Positions 7,536 to 15,712 of a DNA stretch of 33,313 bases are shown in pieces. The translations under genes and the position numbers were made by a program. Source of the stretch: an uncultured Eubacterium sp. (GTDB lineage: Bacteria > Bacillota > Clostridia > Lachnospirales > Lachnospiraceae); contig URGC01000010.1 of NCBI GenBank assembly GCA_900547255.1, positions 1 to 33,313 on the forward strand. The letters run 5' to 3'. The notes beneath the pieces are model-generated. The model did no database searches and was not told the DNA's origin. It worked only from the letters and a program-made list of their open reading frames with translations. Each line of letters begins with the position of its first letter. The stretch's first letter is position 1.

Positions 7536-8819
7536 ATGAAGGTATTAGTTGTAGGAAGCGGTGGACGTGAACATGCGATATGCTGGAAAATCAGCCAGTC
7601 AGACAAGGTTGATAAGATATATTGTGCACCAGGTAATGCAGGTATAGCACAGGTTGCAGAGTGTGTTGATATCAAAGCTATGGAGTTTGACAAGCTTGTT
7701 AAGTTTGCAAAGGATAATGCGATAGACCTTACTGTAATTGGAATGGATGATCCATTGGTTGGAGGTATTGTTGACGTATTTGAAAAAGAGGGATTAAGAG
7801 TATTCGGACCAAGAAAGAATGCAGCTGTTCTTGAAGGCTCTAAGGCATTCTCTAAAGACCTTATGAAAAAATACAATATACCAACAGCAGCATATGAGAC
7901 ATTTACATCTGCAGATGATGCAAAGGAATATTTAAAGACATCAGAATTTCCAATTGTACTTAAAGCTGATGGTCTTGCACTTGGCAAGGGAGTTCTTATA
8001 TGTAATACACTTGAAGAGGCTCTTGAAGGTGTTGACGAACTTATGCTTGATAAAAAGTTTGGCACAGCAGGGGATACAATTGTAATTGAGGAATTTATGA
8101 CAGGACGTGAAGTGTCAGTTCTTTCATTTGTTGATGGCAATACAATCAAGATAATGTCATCTGCACAGGATCACAAGAGGGCGCTTGATGGCGACAGAGG
8201 ACTTAATACTGGTGGCATGGGTAACTTTTCACCAAGTCCTTTCTATACTAAGGAAGTAGATGATTTCTGTAAAAAATATGTATATCAGGCTACAGTAGAT
8301 GCGATGAAGGCAGAGGGAAGACCATTTAAAGGTGTTATATTCTTTGGACTTATGCTTACTCCTAAAGGACCAAGAGTTCTTGAATATAATGCCAGATTTG
8401 GAGACCCGGAGGCTCAGGTAGTTCTTCCTAGAATGAAGAATGATATTGTTGAAGTATTTGAAGCATGTATAGACGGAACACTTGATAAAGTGGATCTTCA
8501 GTTTGAAGATAATGCATGCGTATGTGTTGTTCTGGCATCAGATGGTTATCCTGTTGAATATAAGAAAGGATATGAGATATTCGGACAGGAAAGATTTGAA
8601 GGCAGGGAGGGATATTATCTTTTCCATGCAGGAACGAAGTTTAATGAAGAGGGCAAGGTAGTTACTAATGGTGGACGTGTCCTTGGAGTTACAGCACTTG
8701 GCAAAAATCTTGTTGAGGCAAGAGCCAATGCATATGAAGCCACAGAATGGGTAACATTTGCTAACAAATACATGAGACATGATATAGGACGCTCTATTGA
8801 CGAGGCAGCTGATAACTAA
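7536..8819 (+). CDS. purD: Phosphoribosylamine-glycine ligase (GAR synthetase)
   Basis: An ATP-grasp enzyme that joins glycine to phosphoribosylamine in purine synthesis. It has 427 residues, typical for a single-domain PurD. It opens with the family signature VVGSGGREHAICWK. ATP-grasp elements follow, including LKADGLALGKGV (about 148-159), the HKRALDGDRGLNTGGMG block (about 213-229), then EYNARFGDPEAQVVLPR (about 286-302). ATG 7536 follows an AAAGG site. It directly follows purN. The enzymes for the preceding and following steps (purF, purL, purC, purB, purH) are not in this window. Confidence 0.96.
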   Translation: MKVLVVGSGGREHAICWKISQSDKVDKIYCAPGNAGIAQVAECVDIKAMEFDKLVKFAKDNAIDLTVIGMDDPLVGGIVDVFEKEGLRVFGPRKNAAVLEGSKAFSKDLMKKYNIPTAAYETFTSADDAKEYLKTSEFPIVLKADGLALGKGVLICNTLEEALEGVDELMLDKKFGTAGDTIVIEEFMTGREVSVLSFVDGNTIKIMSSAQDHKRALDGDRGLNTGGMGNFSPSPFYTKEVDDFCKKYVYQATVDAMKAEGRPFKGVIFFGLMLTPKGPRVLEYNARFGDPEAQVVLPRMKNDIVEVFEACIDGTLDKVDLQFEDNACVCVVLASDGYPVEYKKGYEIFGQERFEGREGYYLFHAGTKFNEEGKVVTNGGRVLGVTALGKNLVEARANAYEATEWVTFANKYMRHDIGRSIDEAADN

Positions 8820-8826
8820 TATATGT

Positions 8827-8850
8827 GCCTGGGGCAGAGATGTCCCAGGC
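8827..8850 (+). other. GC-rich hairpin between purD and hisS
   Basis: GCCTGGG (8827-8833) pairs with CCCAGGC (8844-8850). There is no T-run after it, so termination is uncertain. It may act as an attenuating or RNA-processing stem between the two genes. Confidence 0.35.
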
Positions 8851-8882
8851 ATAAATTAACTAATGGAAATGGAGAATCGAAT

Positions 8883-10130
8883 ATGAAAGTAACTTCTGTT
8901 AAGGGAACTAATGATTATCTTCCTAATGAGGTTGAGATAAGAGATTATCTTTCAGATAAGATTTTATCAGTATATAAGGAGAATGGGTTTGAGCATATCA
9001 CAACACCAATCATAGAAGATATAGAGAATCTTGATAAGAGTGATGGAGGTGAGAATCTCAATCTTATATTCAAGATTATGAAGCGTGGTGACAAGCTTGA
9101 TAAGGCTCTGGAAAAGGGTGTTACATCACAGAATGAAAATGAGCTTGCAGATATGGGACTAAGATATGACCTCACACTGCCACTCAGCAGATATTATGCT
9201 AATAATAAGGACAAGCTTACAATACCTATGAAGTGTATCCAGATGGACAGGGTATACAGGGCTGAGCGTCCACAGAAGGGAAGACTCAGAGAGTTCATAC
9301 AGTGTGATATTGATATCATTGGTTCAGAGTCAACAGATAGTGAGATAGAGCTTATTCTTACAACAACTAAGGCTCTTGATGCAATCGGAATGAAGAACTA
9401 TAAGGTAAAAGTTAACGACAGAAGATTGTTAAGAGCGGTTCTTGCATCATTTGGATTTGCAGAGAGTGAGCTTGACAGTGTGTGCATAACATTTGATAAG
9501 ATGGATAAGATTGGTCTTGATGGCGTCGTGGAAGAGCTTAATGAGAAGGGCTTCGATAGCAAGGCAGTTGAGAGTTTTAAGAATTTCCTTGAGAAGAAGG
9601 ATTTCAGCCTTGATTCAGTTGCAGCCATACTTAAAGATAAGACACCAGCAGAGAGTCTTAAGCATATCATTGATACTGTAGGTGAGCTTACAGACAACGC
9701 ATATGAAGTAGTGTTTGACCTTTCATTGGTAAGAGGACAGGGATATTATACTGGTACTGTATTTGAAGTTGAGAGTATTGATTTCAAGGGTGCAATAGCA
9801 GGTGGCGGACGATATGATAATCTTATCGGCAAGTTCCTGAATGAGAATGTTCCGGCAGTTGGTTTTTCTATCGGATTTGAGAGGATTTTCTCAATTCTTA
9901 TGGAACATGGAATAGATATAACAAGCAGACAGAAAAAAATTGCTGTTATGTATGATGAGCAGGAGTTTATAGCTGCTGTTAAAATTGCAGACAAGCTTAG
10001 AAATGAAGGAAATATTGCATCATTGTATGTTAAGCCAAAGAAAATGGGCAAGTTTTTAGGAAAGCTTGAGGAGAGAAAGTACGATGGCTTTGTTAATGTG
10101 CAGAATGGTGAAGATGTAAGCTGGTTTTAG
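8883..10130 (+). CDS. hisS: Histidyl-tRNA synthetase, short C-terminal form
   Basis: A class II aminoacyl-tRNA synthetase that charges tRNA-His. From ATG 8883 it has 415 residues; an in-frame start at 8823 would run through the hairpin and add unrelated residues. The start KGTNDYLP, motif 2 (YRAERPQKGRLREFIQCD, about 121-138), the HisA block LVRGQGYYTGTVFE (about 281-294), GGGRYDNL and motif 3 (VGFSIGFERI) are all present, so catalysis looks intact. The C-terminal anticodon-binding part is only about 65 residues, against roughly 90-100 in standard HisRS, and lacks the usual closing segment. It could be a second HisRS or a specialised paralogue. HisZ, the regulatory subunit, is less likely because the active-site motifs are kept and no hisG is nearby. 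Confidence 0.85.
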   Translation: MKVTSVKGTNDYLPNEVEIRDYLSDKILSVYKENGFEHITTPIIEDIENLDKSDGGENLNLIFKIMKRGDKLDKALEKGVTSQNENELADMGLRYDLTLPLSRYYANNKDKLTIPMKCIQMDRVYRAERPQKGRLREFIQCDIDIIGSESTDSEIELILTTTKALDAIGMKNYKVKVNDRRLLRAVLASFGFAESELDSVCITFDKMDKIGLDGVVEELNEKGFDSKAVESFKNFLEKKDFSLDSVAAILKDKTPAESLKHIIDTVGELTDNAYEVVFDLSLVRGQGYYTGTVFEVESIDFKGAIAGGGRYDNLIGKFLNENVPAVGFSIGFERIFSILMEHGIDITSRQKKIAVMYDEQEFIAAVKIADKLRNEGNIASLYVKPKKMGKFLGKLEERKYDGFVNVQNGEDVSWF

Positions 10131-10154
10131 TTAAAAACAAAGGGGGACAAAAAA

Positions 10155-11870
10155 TTGAAATCTATAGGTGCAAAAATTAATTATGTATTGTTATTGGTGT
10201 TTGTAATATGTGCAGCTGGTATTCTGATTGTTAATTCACAGATTAACAGTATGGGCAGTATTTCTAATGAAATCAGTCAGAAGTATATTGAGAGTGTTAA
10301 GGAGGTAGATACTATATCTGAGTATATAGTTAATCTTAAATCCCAGATGCTTGAGTATCTTCTTGCACCGGAAGACAAAAAGTCTTCTAAGCTGGGTGAG
10401 ATTACAAAAACCCAGGGTGCAATAGTGACATCATTCCAGAAGCTGAAGGATAGCGCTGCGACTGACAGGGCAAAGGATGCAGTTACTAAACTTGAACAAT
10501 CATACGGAACATATAAGGACAAATATAATTCGATTATTAAACAGATTGACAGTAAAACGATAACTGATGCAACTGCAATTGATAACCAGCTCTCCAAACT
10601 TTACAGTGCACTTGAGATAAGCGTACATTCAGTTGAAGTGCAAAATACTGTTAATACAGTACGTGCACAGAAATCACTTGAAAGCAGTACAACAACAAGC
10701 CGTATGGTCTTTGTGGCTGTCGGAGTACTTCTTGTTGCTGTATTTATTATAAGTGTTTTCTTTGCCAAATTCTGTATTACAAGACCAGCTAAAATTGCAA
10801 CTAAAGAACTCCAGAATATTATACACGATATAGAAGATAACAATGGTAATCTTACTGTACGTGTTACACAAAAATCTAAAGATGAAATAGGACAGCTTGT
10901 AGCTGGTATTAATAAGTTTATTGAAGTTCTTGACGGAATAATATCAGAGATTCAGAACGACACAGCGGATGTTAAGAAGAGTGTTAATGTTGTTTATGGA
11001 CAGATTGGAACAGCAGACAGCAATATTATGGATGTATCTGCAACAATGCAGCAGCTTGCAGCAGGTATGACAGAGATGTCTACAACAGCAGAGCATATAA
11101 GTGGTCAGACAGATTCAATAAGCCAGAGCATGGAAGACATAGCCAAAGAAGCGGACAATGGTTCAGCAATGGCAAAGGATATCAAGGTTAAAGCAGTCAA
11201 ACTCAAAGAAGAAGGAATTGAGAGCAAAGAGAATACAAGTAAGATGGCTGACGAAATCAGAGAAGCGGTTAAAGCATCGCTTGAGAAGAGCAAAGATGTT
11301 GAAAAAATCAATGAACTTACAGATAATATTTTAAGCATATCAAGCCAGACTAACCTTCTTGCACTTAATGCATCTATAGAGGCTGCCAGAGCGGGAGAAG
11401 CCGGTAAGGGATTCGCAGTAGTTGCTGACGAAATCCGTACACTTGCTGATTCAAGCCGTAACACTGCCAACGATATCCAGGCAATAAGCCGTGATGTTAC
11501 TAATTCAGTTGGTGAGCTTGCTGACAATGCTAACAAGATGATTGATTTTATTATCAATGTTGTAATGCCTGATTATGACAAGCTTGTTAATATAGGTGAG
11601 CAGTACAATGAAGATGCAGAAGATTTTGATAACATACTTCAGCGCTTCACTGATAATGCTACACAGCTTAAGCAGACAATGGTAGATGTTGCAACTCTTA
11701 TCAAGGGTATGTCAGTGACAATCAGTGAGAATTCTGATGGAGTTACTATGGTTTCTAATAATGCCAGCGGCCTGACAGAGGGAATGAGCCAGATTAAGGA
11801 AGAAATGTTACATACTGAATCAGCAGCTGGCAGACTTGATGAAACTGTTGGACGTTTTACAAGAATATAG
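10155..11870 (+). CDS. Methyl-accepting chemotaxis protein (chemoreceptor)
   Basis: A 571-residue membrane chemoreceptor that would signal to CheA/CheW. A first membrane span lies at about 8-27, followed by an extracellular helical ligand domain of about 155 residues (four-helix-bundle type). A second span lies at about 184-208, then a HAMP linker (about 209-265). The cytoplasmic coiled coil has the conserved hairpin tip near 396-430 (SSQTNLLALNASIEAARAGE, then FAVVADEIRTLA). The start is TTG 10155, placed by AGGGGG about 8 bp upstream. It follows hisS closely and precedes a solute-binding lipoprotein by 18 bp, which suggests the two sense one ligand together. Confidence 0.93.
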   Translation: MKSIGAKINYVLLLVFVICAAGILIVNSQINSMGSISNEISQKYIESVKEVDTISEYIVNLKSQMLEYLLAPEDKKSSKLGEITKTQGAIVTSFQKLKDSAATDRAKDAVTKLEQSYGTYKDKYNSIIKQIDSKTITDATAIDNQLSKLYSALEISVHSVEVQNTVNTVRAQKSLESSTTTSRMVFVAVGVLLVAVFIISVFFAKFCITRPAKIATKELQNIIHDIEDNNGNLTVRVTQKSKDEIGQLVAGINKFIEVLDGIISEIQNDTADVKKSVNVVYGQIGTADSNIMDVSATMQQLAAGMTEMSTTAEHISGQTDSISQSMEDIAKEADNGSAMAKDIKVKAVKLKEEGIESKENTSKMADEIREAVKASLEKSKDVEKINELTDNILSISSQTNLLALNASIEAARAGEAGKGFAVVADEIRTLADSSRNTANDIQAISRDVTNSVGELADNANKMIDFIINVVMPDYDKLVNIGEQYNEDAEDFDNILQRFTDNATQLKQTMVDVATLIKGMSVTISENSDGVTMVSNNASGLTEGMSQIKEEMLHTESAAGRLDETVGRFTRI

Positions 11871-11888
11871 GAATGGGGGTAGCTTGAT

Positions 11889-12878
11889 ATGAAAAAGAAA
11901 GTATTACTGACAGTAGTGATGATGATGCTTATGTTTGCTCTTGCTGGATGTGGCAGCAAAAATAAAAATGTTACAACACTTATAATGGCTGATGTACAGG
12001 AAGGTGATCATCCAACAGCTCTTGCATGCGATAAATTTGCTGAACTTGTTAAGCAGAAGACTGACGGAAGAATTAACATTGAGGTGTATCACGGACAGAC
12101 ACTTGGAACAGAGGCAGAGCAGATAGCACAGGTAACAGTTGGTGGAATTGATTTCGTGCGTGTATCTTCACCAGTAGCTTCATATTATGATGATATAAAG
12201 GCGTTTCAGGCTTTGTATCTGTACGGAAGTGAAGATGATATGTGGAAAGTCCTCGATGGGGATATCGGCAATGAATTTTTAAAGGCACAGAAGTTAAAAG
12301 ATAATGGTATTGAAGGACTTTGCTGGTTTTCAGGTGGTTCGAGAAACTTCTACAACAATGTTAAAGCTGTGACAAGCCCGGATGATCTGAAAGGACTTAC
12401 ACTCAGAGTTAATACTGATTCAATGTTTGCATTCCTTGAAAAATGTGGTGCAAAGGGTGTCAATGTATCATATGGCGACATTTATAATGCAATATCTGAT
12501 GGAACAATTGATGGAGCTGAGAATAACTGGCCATCCTATATATCAACAGGTCATTACAAGGTTGCACCATATATAACAGTTGATGAGCATACAAGAATTC
12601 CTGAGATGATAGCAGCTTCAACAGAGACAATGAGCAGACTTTCCGCACAGGATCAACAGATTATACGCGAGTGTGCTAATGAGGCCAGTCATCTTCAGAG
12701 ACAGTGGATGAAAGAGTATGATGAAAAGGCAATCAAACAGGCAGAGGAAGCTGGATGTACAATAACATATCTCACTAAGGAACAGGTTGCAAAATTCCAG
12801 AGTGTGGCAGAACCTGTTAATGAAAAGGTTAGTTCTAAATATATTAATATAATTAAGAAAATTAAAGCAGCGCAGTAA
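11889..12878 (+). CDS. TRAP-type solute-binding lipoprotein (DctP family)
   Basis: A 329-residue extracytoplasmic binding protein. The signal peptide ends in the lipobox LAGC with Cys21, so it is a lipoprotein fixed to the outer face of the membrane. The DctP fold shows in HPTALACDKFAELV (about 38-51), RINIEVYHGQTLG (about 61-73), LKGLTLRVNTDSM (about 167-179, with the conserved Arg that binds carboxylates in relatives) and VSYGDIYNAISDGTIDGAEN (about 194-213). Such proteins usually bind organic acids. The membrane subunits DctQ and DctM are absent nearby. Its only close partner is the chemoreceptor gene, so it may act as a sensor subunit. A strong terminator follows. Confidence 0.9.
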   Translation: MKKKVLLTVVMMMLMFALAGCGSKNKNVTTLIMADVQEGDHPTALACDKFAELVKQKTDGRINIEVYHGQTLGTEAEQIAQVTVGGIDFVRVSSPVASYYDDIKAFQALYLYGSEDDMWKVLDGDIGNEFLKAQKLKDNGIEGLCWFSGGSRNFYNNVKAVTSPDDLKGLTLRVNTDSMFAFLEKCGAKGVNVSYGDIYNAISDGTIDGAENNWPSYISTGHYKVAPYITVDEHTRIPEMIAASTETMSRLSAQDQQIIRECANEASHLQRQWMKEYDEKAIKQAEEAGCTITYLTKEQVAKFQSVAEPVNEKVSSKYINIIKKIKAAQ

Positions 12879-12896
12879 AATAAAAATATGTTATAA

Positions 12897-12936
12897 TGGA
12901 CAGAAGGATTCAGACTTCTGTCCATTTTGTGTTTTT
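12897..12936 (+). terminator. Rho-independent terminator after the pyrE-dctP run
   Basis: A perfect 10-bp stem, TGGACAGAAG (12897-12906) with CTTCTGTCCA (12915-12924), has an 8-nt loop and is followed by TTTTGTGTTTTT. It closes the long same-strand run. The aldo/keto reductase ribosome site begins soon after. Confidence 0.9.
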
Positions 12937-12951
12937 AGAGGAGAATTAATT

Positions 12952-14079
12952 ATGTGTTTTGATAATGTAAAAAAGAATTTTGGATTTGGCTGTATGAGAC
13001 TTCCAATGCAGGAAAATGGCGAAGTAGATATAGAACAGACAAGTAAAATGGTAGATGAATTTATTGCACAGGGATTCAATTATTTTGATACGGCACACGG
13101 ATATCTTGATGGCAGGAGTGAGCCAGCACTCAGAGAGTGCCTGACAAAGCGATATAAGAGAGAAGAATATATACTCACAGACAAGCTTACAATGTCTTAT
13201 TTTAACAAGCAGGAGGACATCCGTCCTTTTTTTGAAAGTCAGTTAGAGGCATGTGGTGTAGAGTATTTTGATTTTTACCTTATGCATTCACAGTCAAAGA
13301 CTGTATTTGAGTATTTCAAGAAATGTAAGGCTTATGAGACTGCACTTGAGCTTAAAAATGAAGGTAAAATTAAACATTTTGGAATATCATTCCATGATAC
13401 GGCTGAGGTTCTTGATGAAATCCTTACAGAGTATCCACAGGTTGAGGTAGTCCAGATTCAGTTCAATTACCTTGACTATGACGACCCTGCTGTACAGAGC
13501 AGAAAATGTTACGAGGTCTGTCGCAGGCATAACAAGCCAGTGATTATTATGGAGCCGGTTAAGGGAGGTAATCTCGTTAATCTTCCAGAGTATGCAAAGG
13601 CAATTCTGGATGATCTTCATGGAGGAAGTCCTGCAAGCTATGCAATACGTTTTGCTGCAAGTTTTGATGGAGTTATAATGGTTCTTTCTGGAATGAGCAA
13701 TATAGAGCAGATGAATGATAATTTAAGCTACATGAAACATTTCGTTCCATTAAACGACACCGAGATGGAAGCGGTAAGGAAGGTTGCAGATGTATTTCAT
13801 TCTGAGCATATGATTCCATGTACAGCCTGCCGTTACTGTGTAGCAGGCTGTCCTAAGAATATATCTATTCCTGATTTATTTGCCTGTATGAATGAAGTAA
13901 CAGTTTTCCACAACTGGAATGCAGGTTATTATTACAGAAAGGTATATACTGTGAATAATGGCAAGGCGGGTGATTGCATTAAATGTGGTAAATGTGAGCA
14001 AATATGTCCGCAGCATTTAAAGATACGTGACCTGCTTGTTCAGGTGGCTGATGAGTTTGAGAAGGTGGAGACATTATGA
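12952..14079 (+). CDS. Aldo/keto reductase with C-terminal ferredoxin domain
   Basis: A 375-residue cytoplasmic oxidoreductase. The first 270 or so residues are an aldo/keto reductase barrel: FGFGCMRLP at the start, the catalytic Tyr in NYFDTAHGYLDG, Lys in LTDKL, His in YLMHSQS and a cofactor-binding VLSGMSNIEQM block. The C-terminal part holds two Cys clusters, C290-x2-C-x2-C-x3-CP and C342-x2-C-x2-C-x3-CP, predicted to carry two [4Fe-4S] centres. This combination is common in anaerobic clostridia and suggests electron exchange between NAD(P)H and ferredoxin-like carriers. The substrate is unknown. The stop overlaps the next gene's ATG (ATGA). Confidence 0.92.
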   Translation: MCFDNVKKNFGFGCMRLPMQENGEVDIEQTSKMVDEFIAQGFNYFDTAHGYLDGRSEPALRECLTKRYKREEYILTDKLTMSYFNKQEDIRPFFESQLEACGVEYFDFYLMHSQSKTVFEYFKKCKAYETALELKNEGKIKHFGISFHDTAEVLDEILTEYPQVEVVQIQFNYLDYDDPAVQSRKCYEVCRRHNKPVIIMEPVKGGNLVNLPEYAKAILDDLHGGSPASYAIRFAASFDGVIMVLSGMSNIEQMNDNLSYMKHFVPLNDTEMEAVRKVADVFHSEHMIPCTACRYCVAGCPKNISIPDLFACMNEVTVFHNWNAGYYYRKVYTVNNGKAGDCIKCGKCEQICPQHLKIRDLLVQVADEFEKVETL

Positions 14080-14537
14080 TTTTATATCATGGCAGCAAAG
14101 ATGTAGTAGAATATCCTGAAATAAGAAAAGCACAGTATAATAAAGATTTTTATTTTGGATTTTATTGTACGAATCTTCCAGAACAGGCAATTAGATGGGC
14201 AAGCCGTTATGGTGGAAAAGGATATCTTAATAGTTATGAATATACTCCTAATCCACAATTAAGATATTTGACATTTGAAAAAATGACTGAGGAATGGCTG
14301 GATTTTATTGTGCAATGCAGAAGTGGCAAGGCACATAATTATGATATTGTTGAGGGACCAATGGCAAATGATACAATTTATAATTATATTCAGAATTATA
14401 TAGATGGCAAAATATCAAGAGCGGCATTTTGGGAGCTTGCAAAATTTAATCATCCGACACATCAGATTAGTTTTCATACATTAGCATCATTGGATACATT
14501 AAATTATATAAAAAGTGAGGTTGTATATGGGAACTAA
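14076..14537 (+). CDS. DUF3990-like protein, candidate ADP-ribosyltransferase toxin
   Basis: A 153-residue protein resembling DUF3990, which I recall being placed among ADP-ribosyltransferase-like folds. Visible marks are LYHGS at residues 3-7 (first-strand His), FYFGFYCTN with a Tyr at 30, and HQISFHT with Gln130 where classical enzymes often have Glu. Its ATG overlaps the reductase stop (ATGA), and its own end overlaps the next gene by 11 bp, so the three are translationally linked. Paired with the downstream gene it looks like a toxin/antitoxin-type module. Enzyme activity, target and toxicity are all inference. Confidence 0.65.
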   Translation: MILYHGSKDVVEYPEIRKAQYNKDFYFGFYCTNLPEQAIRWASRYGGKGYLNSYEYTPNPQLRYLTFEKMTEEWLDFIVQCRSGKAHNYDIVEGPMANDTIYNYIQNYIDGKISRAAFWELAKFNHPTHQISFHTLASLDTLNYIKSEVVYGN

Positions 14538-14967
14538 AAATAATAACGCATTATTTTACACATGCAGTTTAATTGAATTTATAGGACGTGACAGAAAAAA
14601 ACGCAGACAGGAGATAGTGGATAGTCTGGGTAAAAAGGTTATACAGAGAATTTATGAATATTCAGATGTGTTCCATTGTGAGCCAATAGAAAAGGTTGCG
14701 AATGAATTTATAAATGAACGCAATATAGAATTGGGAGATTTTGATAATATCAGTAATTGCCGGTATAGAGTGCCAGATTATTGGGATATCGGCGAGGTTT
14801 ATGAAAGGTTAATCGAGGATTGTTACACAGATGAAGATATTCTTAAAGGCATATGGGATGTATATCACTCATGGATAAGCAATCATATATCGGATTATAA
14901 TACAGATTTTTATTACCAGTCACGCGATTATATTGCGGCATGTTATAAGAAAGGAGAAGTGTTATAA
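14527..14967 (+). CDS. Partner protein of the DUF3990-like gene; DUF3791-like start
   Basis: A 146-residue soluble acidic protein. I chose ATG 14527 because GTGAGG lies just upstream; a GTG at 14515 would add four residues. The first 70 or so residues (NNALFYTCSLIEFIGRDRKK, then IQRIYEYSDVFHCEPIEKV) resemble DUF3791, a short helical domain often encoded beside DUF3990 genes. The later part (YRVPDYWDIGEVYERLI) looks like a conserved extension. In similar two-gene units this would be the neutralising partner, but no direct evidence is present here. Nothing else in the operon suggests another role. Confidence 0.55.
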   Translation: MGTKNNNALFYTCSLIEFIGRDRKKRRQEIVDSLGKKVIQRIYEYSDVFHCEPIEKVANEFINERNIELGDFDNISNCRYRVPDYWDIGEVYERLIEDCYTDEDILKGIWDVYHSWISNHISDYNTDFYYQSRDYIAACYKKGEVL

Positions 14968-15037
14968 AGATAATTGCTGTCATTTCTGAATTTCTAAAAA
15001 AGAGGTTTAGTAGTCAAACATAATAAAAACTAGTTAT

Positions 15038-15070
15038 ATACCACTACGAATCATGATTTCGTAGTGGTAT
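15038..15070 (-). terminator. Terminator between convergent genes
   Basis: A perfect 13-bp stem pairs 15038-15050 (ATACCACTACGAA) with 15058-15070 across a 7-nt loop. On the minus strand it is followed by a T-rich tail (AACTAGTTTTTATT), so it mainly ends the minus-strand gene. The plus side has no good T-run but the stem may still slow readthrough. Confidence 0.8.
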
Positions 15071-15097
15071 AATTCATTAGAAAAATATGTATATATT

Positions 15098-15607
15098 TTA
15101 TTTTGCTGCTTTCTCCAATGCCCCCTCAATTCCCTTCAATATAACCGCAGCAGTATATCTGCTGTCGGTATTATATGTAATATTCTTAGTGGAGCCTTTG
15201 TCGCACACCTCTTTAGCTAGCTCGTTGAAACATGAGCTGAGCATCGGATACATAGTTGTTATAGCTTCATCAGTGTACACAAGGTCAATGCTGTTGATGT
15301 TGTTGGCATCAACAGTTACCTTGATAGACATAGGCGAGTTGTCAAGTGATATAGAAGCTGTATATACGCCGGGAACATACATATCTTCGCTGGCTGTGTC
15401 TTTGGAAGAATCGCTGTTATCTGCCTGCAATCTATCGCTTGAAGCAGGAGCGTCAGGAGATGAAGCTGGTGCATTGTCAGGATTACCAGAACTGCCGCTG
15501 GCGGTTAATATAAGTACTACAGCAAGAACAATGGCGATAAGAATAGCAGCCCCGGCTCCAATAATCAATCCCTTAGGTATTACCCATATTTTTGTGCTAG
15601 AATTCAT
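15098..15607 (-). CDS. Membrane-anchored FMN-binding-like protein
   Basis: About 169 residues. I prefer the second ATG (15607) over the one at 15613 because GAGGTC lies at a proper distance from it. The protein has one N-terminal membrane span (about residues 14-36) and a Ser/Ala/Asp-rich linker (about 37-75). Its C-terminal domain (YVPGVYTASI, then IKVTVDANNINSIDLVYTD, and TAAVILKGIEGALEKA) resembles extracellular FMN-binding domains. The usual flavin attachment motif SGATxS/T is not seen; the matching place reads NTDSRYTAAVI. It may bind another ligand or bind flavin non-covalently. It is transcribed away from addB. Confidence 0.65.
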   Translation of the reverse strand: MNSSTKIWVIPKGLIIGAGAAILIAIVLAVVLILTASGSSGNPDNAPASSPDAPASSDRLQADNSDSSKDTASEDMYVPGVYTASISLDNSPMSIKVTVDANNINSIDLVYTDEAITTMYPMLSSCFNELAKEVCDKGSTKNITYNTDSRYTAAVILKGIEGALEKAAK

Positions 15608-15622
15608 ATGCATGACCTCGAA

Positions 15623-15659
15623 TAAATGTTATTATATATATAAATGTTATTATTATATA
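15623..15659. repeat. Tandem AT-rich repeat in the divergent promoter region of addB
   Basis: Two adjoining copies of TAAATGTTATTATATATA lie at 15623-15640 and 15641-15659, the second with one extra base. They lie between the minus-strand gene and addB and could be a regulator site or promoter upstream DNA. They could also be simple AT-rich sequence. Confidence 0.4.
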
Positions 15660-15712
15660 TTCAGTCGTAGATAGTATTATGTATCAAGTTTCCAGAAGGG
15701 AGATTTTTATAT

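Noticed and set aside
7505..8149. Minus-strand open frame of 214 codons
   Set aside because: It lies within purD in the opposite direction, is rich in Ser/Thr/Ile as antisense frames are, and matches nothing.
8883..10130. HisZ (ATP phosphoribosyltransferase regulatory subunit)
   Set aside because: Motif 2 and the HisA block with the catalytic Arg are intact and no hisG is nearby, so HisRS is the better call.
11105..11557. Minus-strand open frame of 150 codons
   Set aside because: It is antisense to the chemoreceptor signalling domain, whose conserved coiled coil fully explains the region.
15087..15674. Plus-strand open frame of 195 codons
   Set aside because: It is antisense to the FMN-binding-like gene, begins near the terminator and has no good ribosome site; the minus-strand gene has a membrane span and a recognisable domain.
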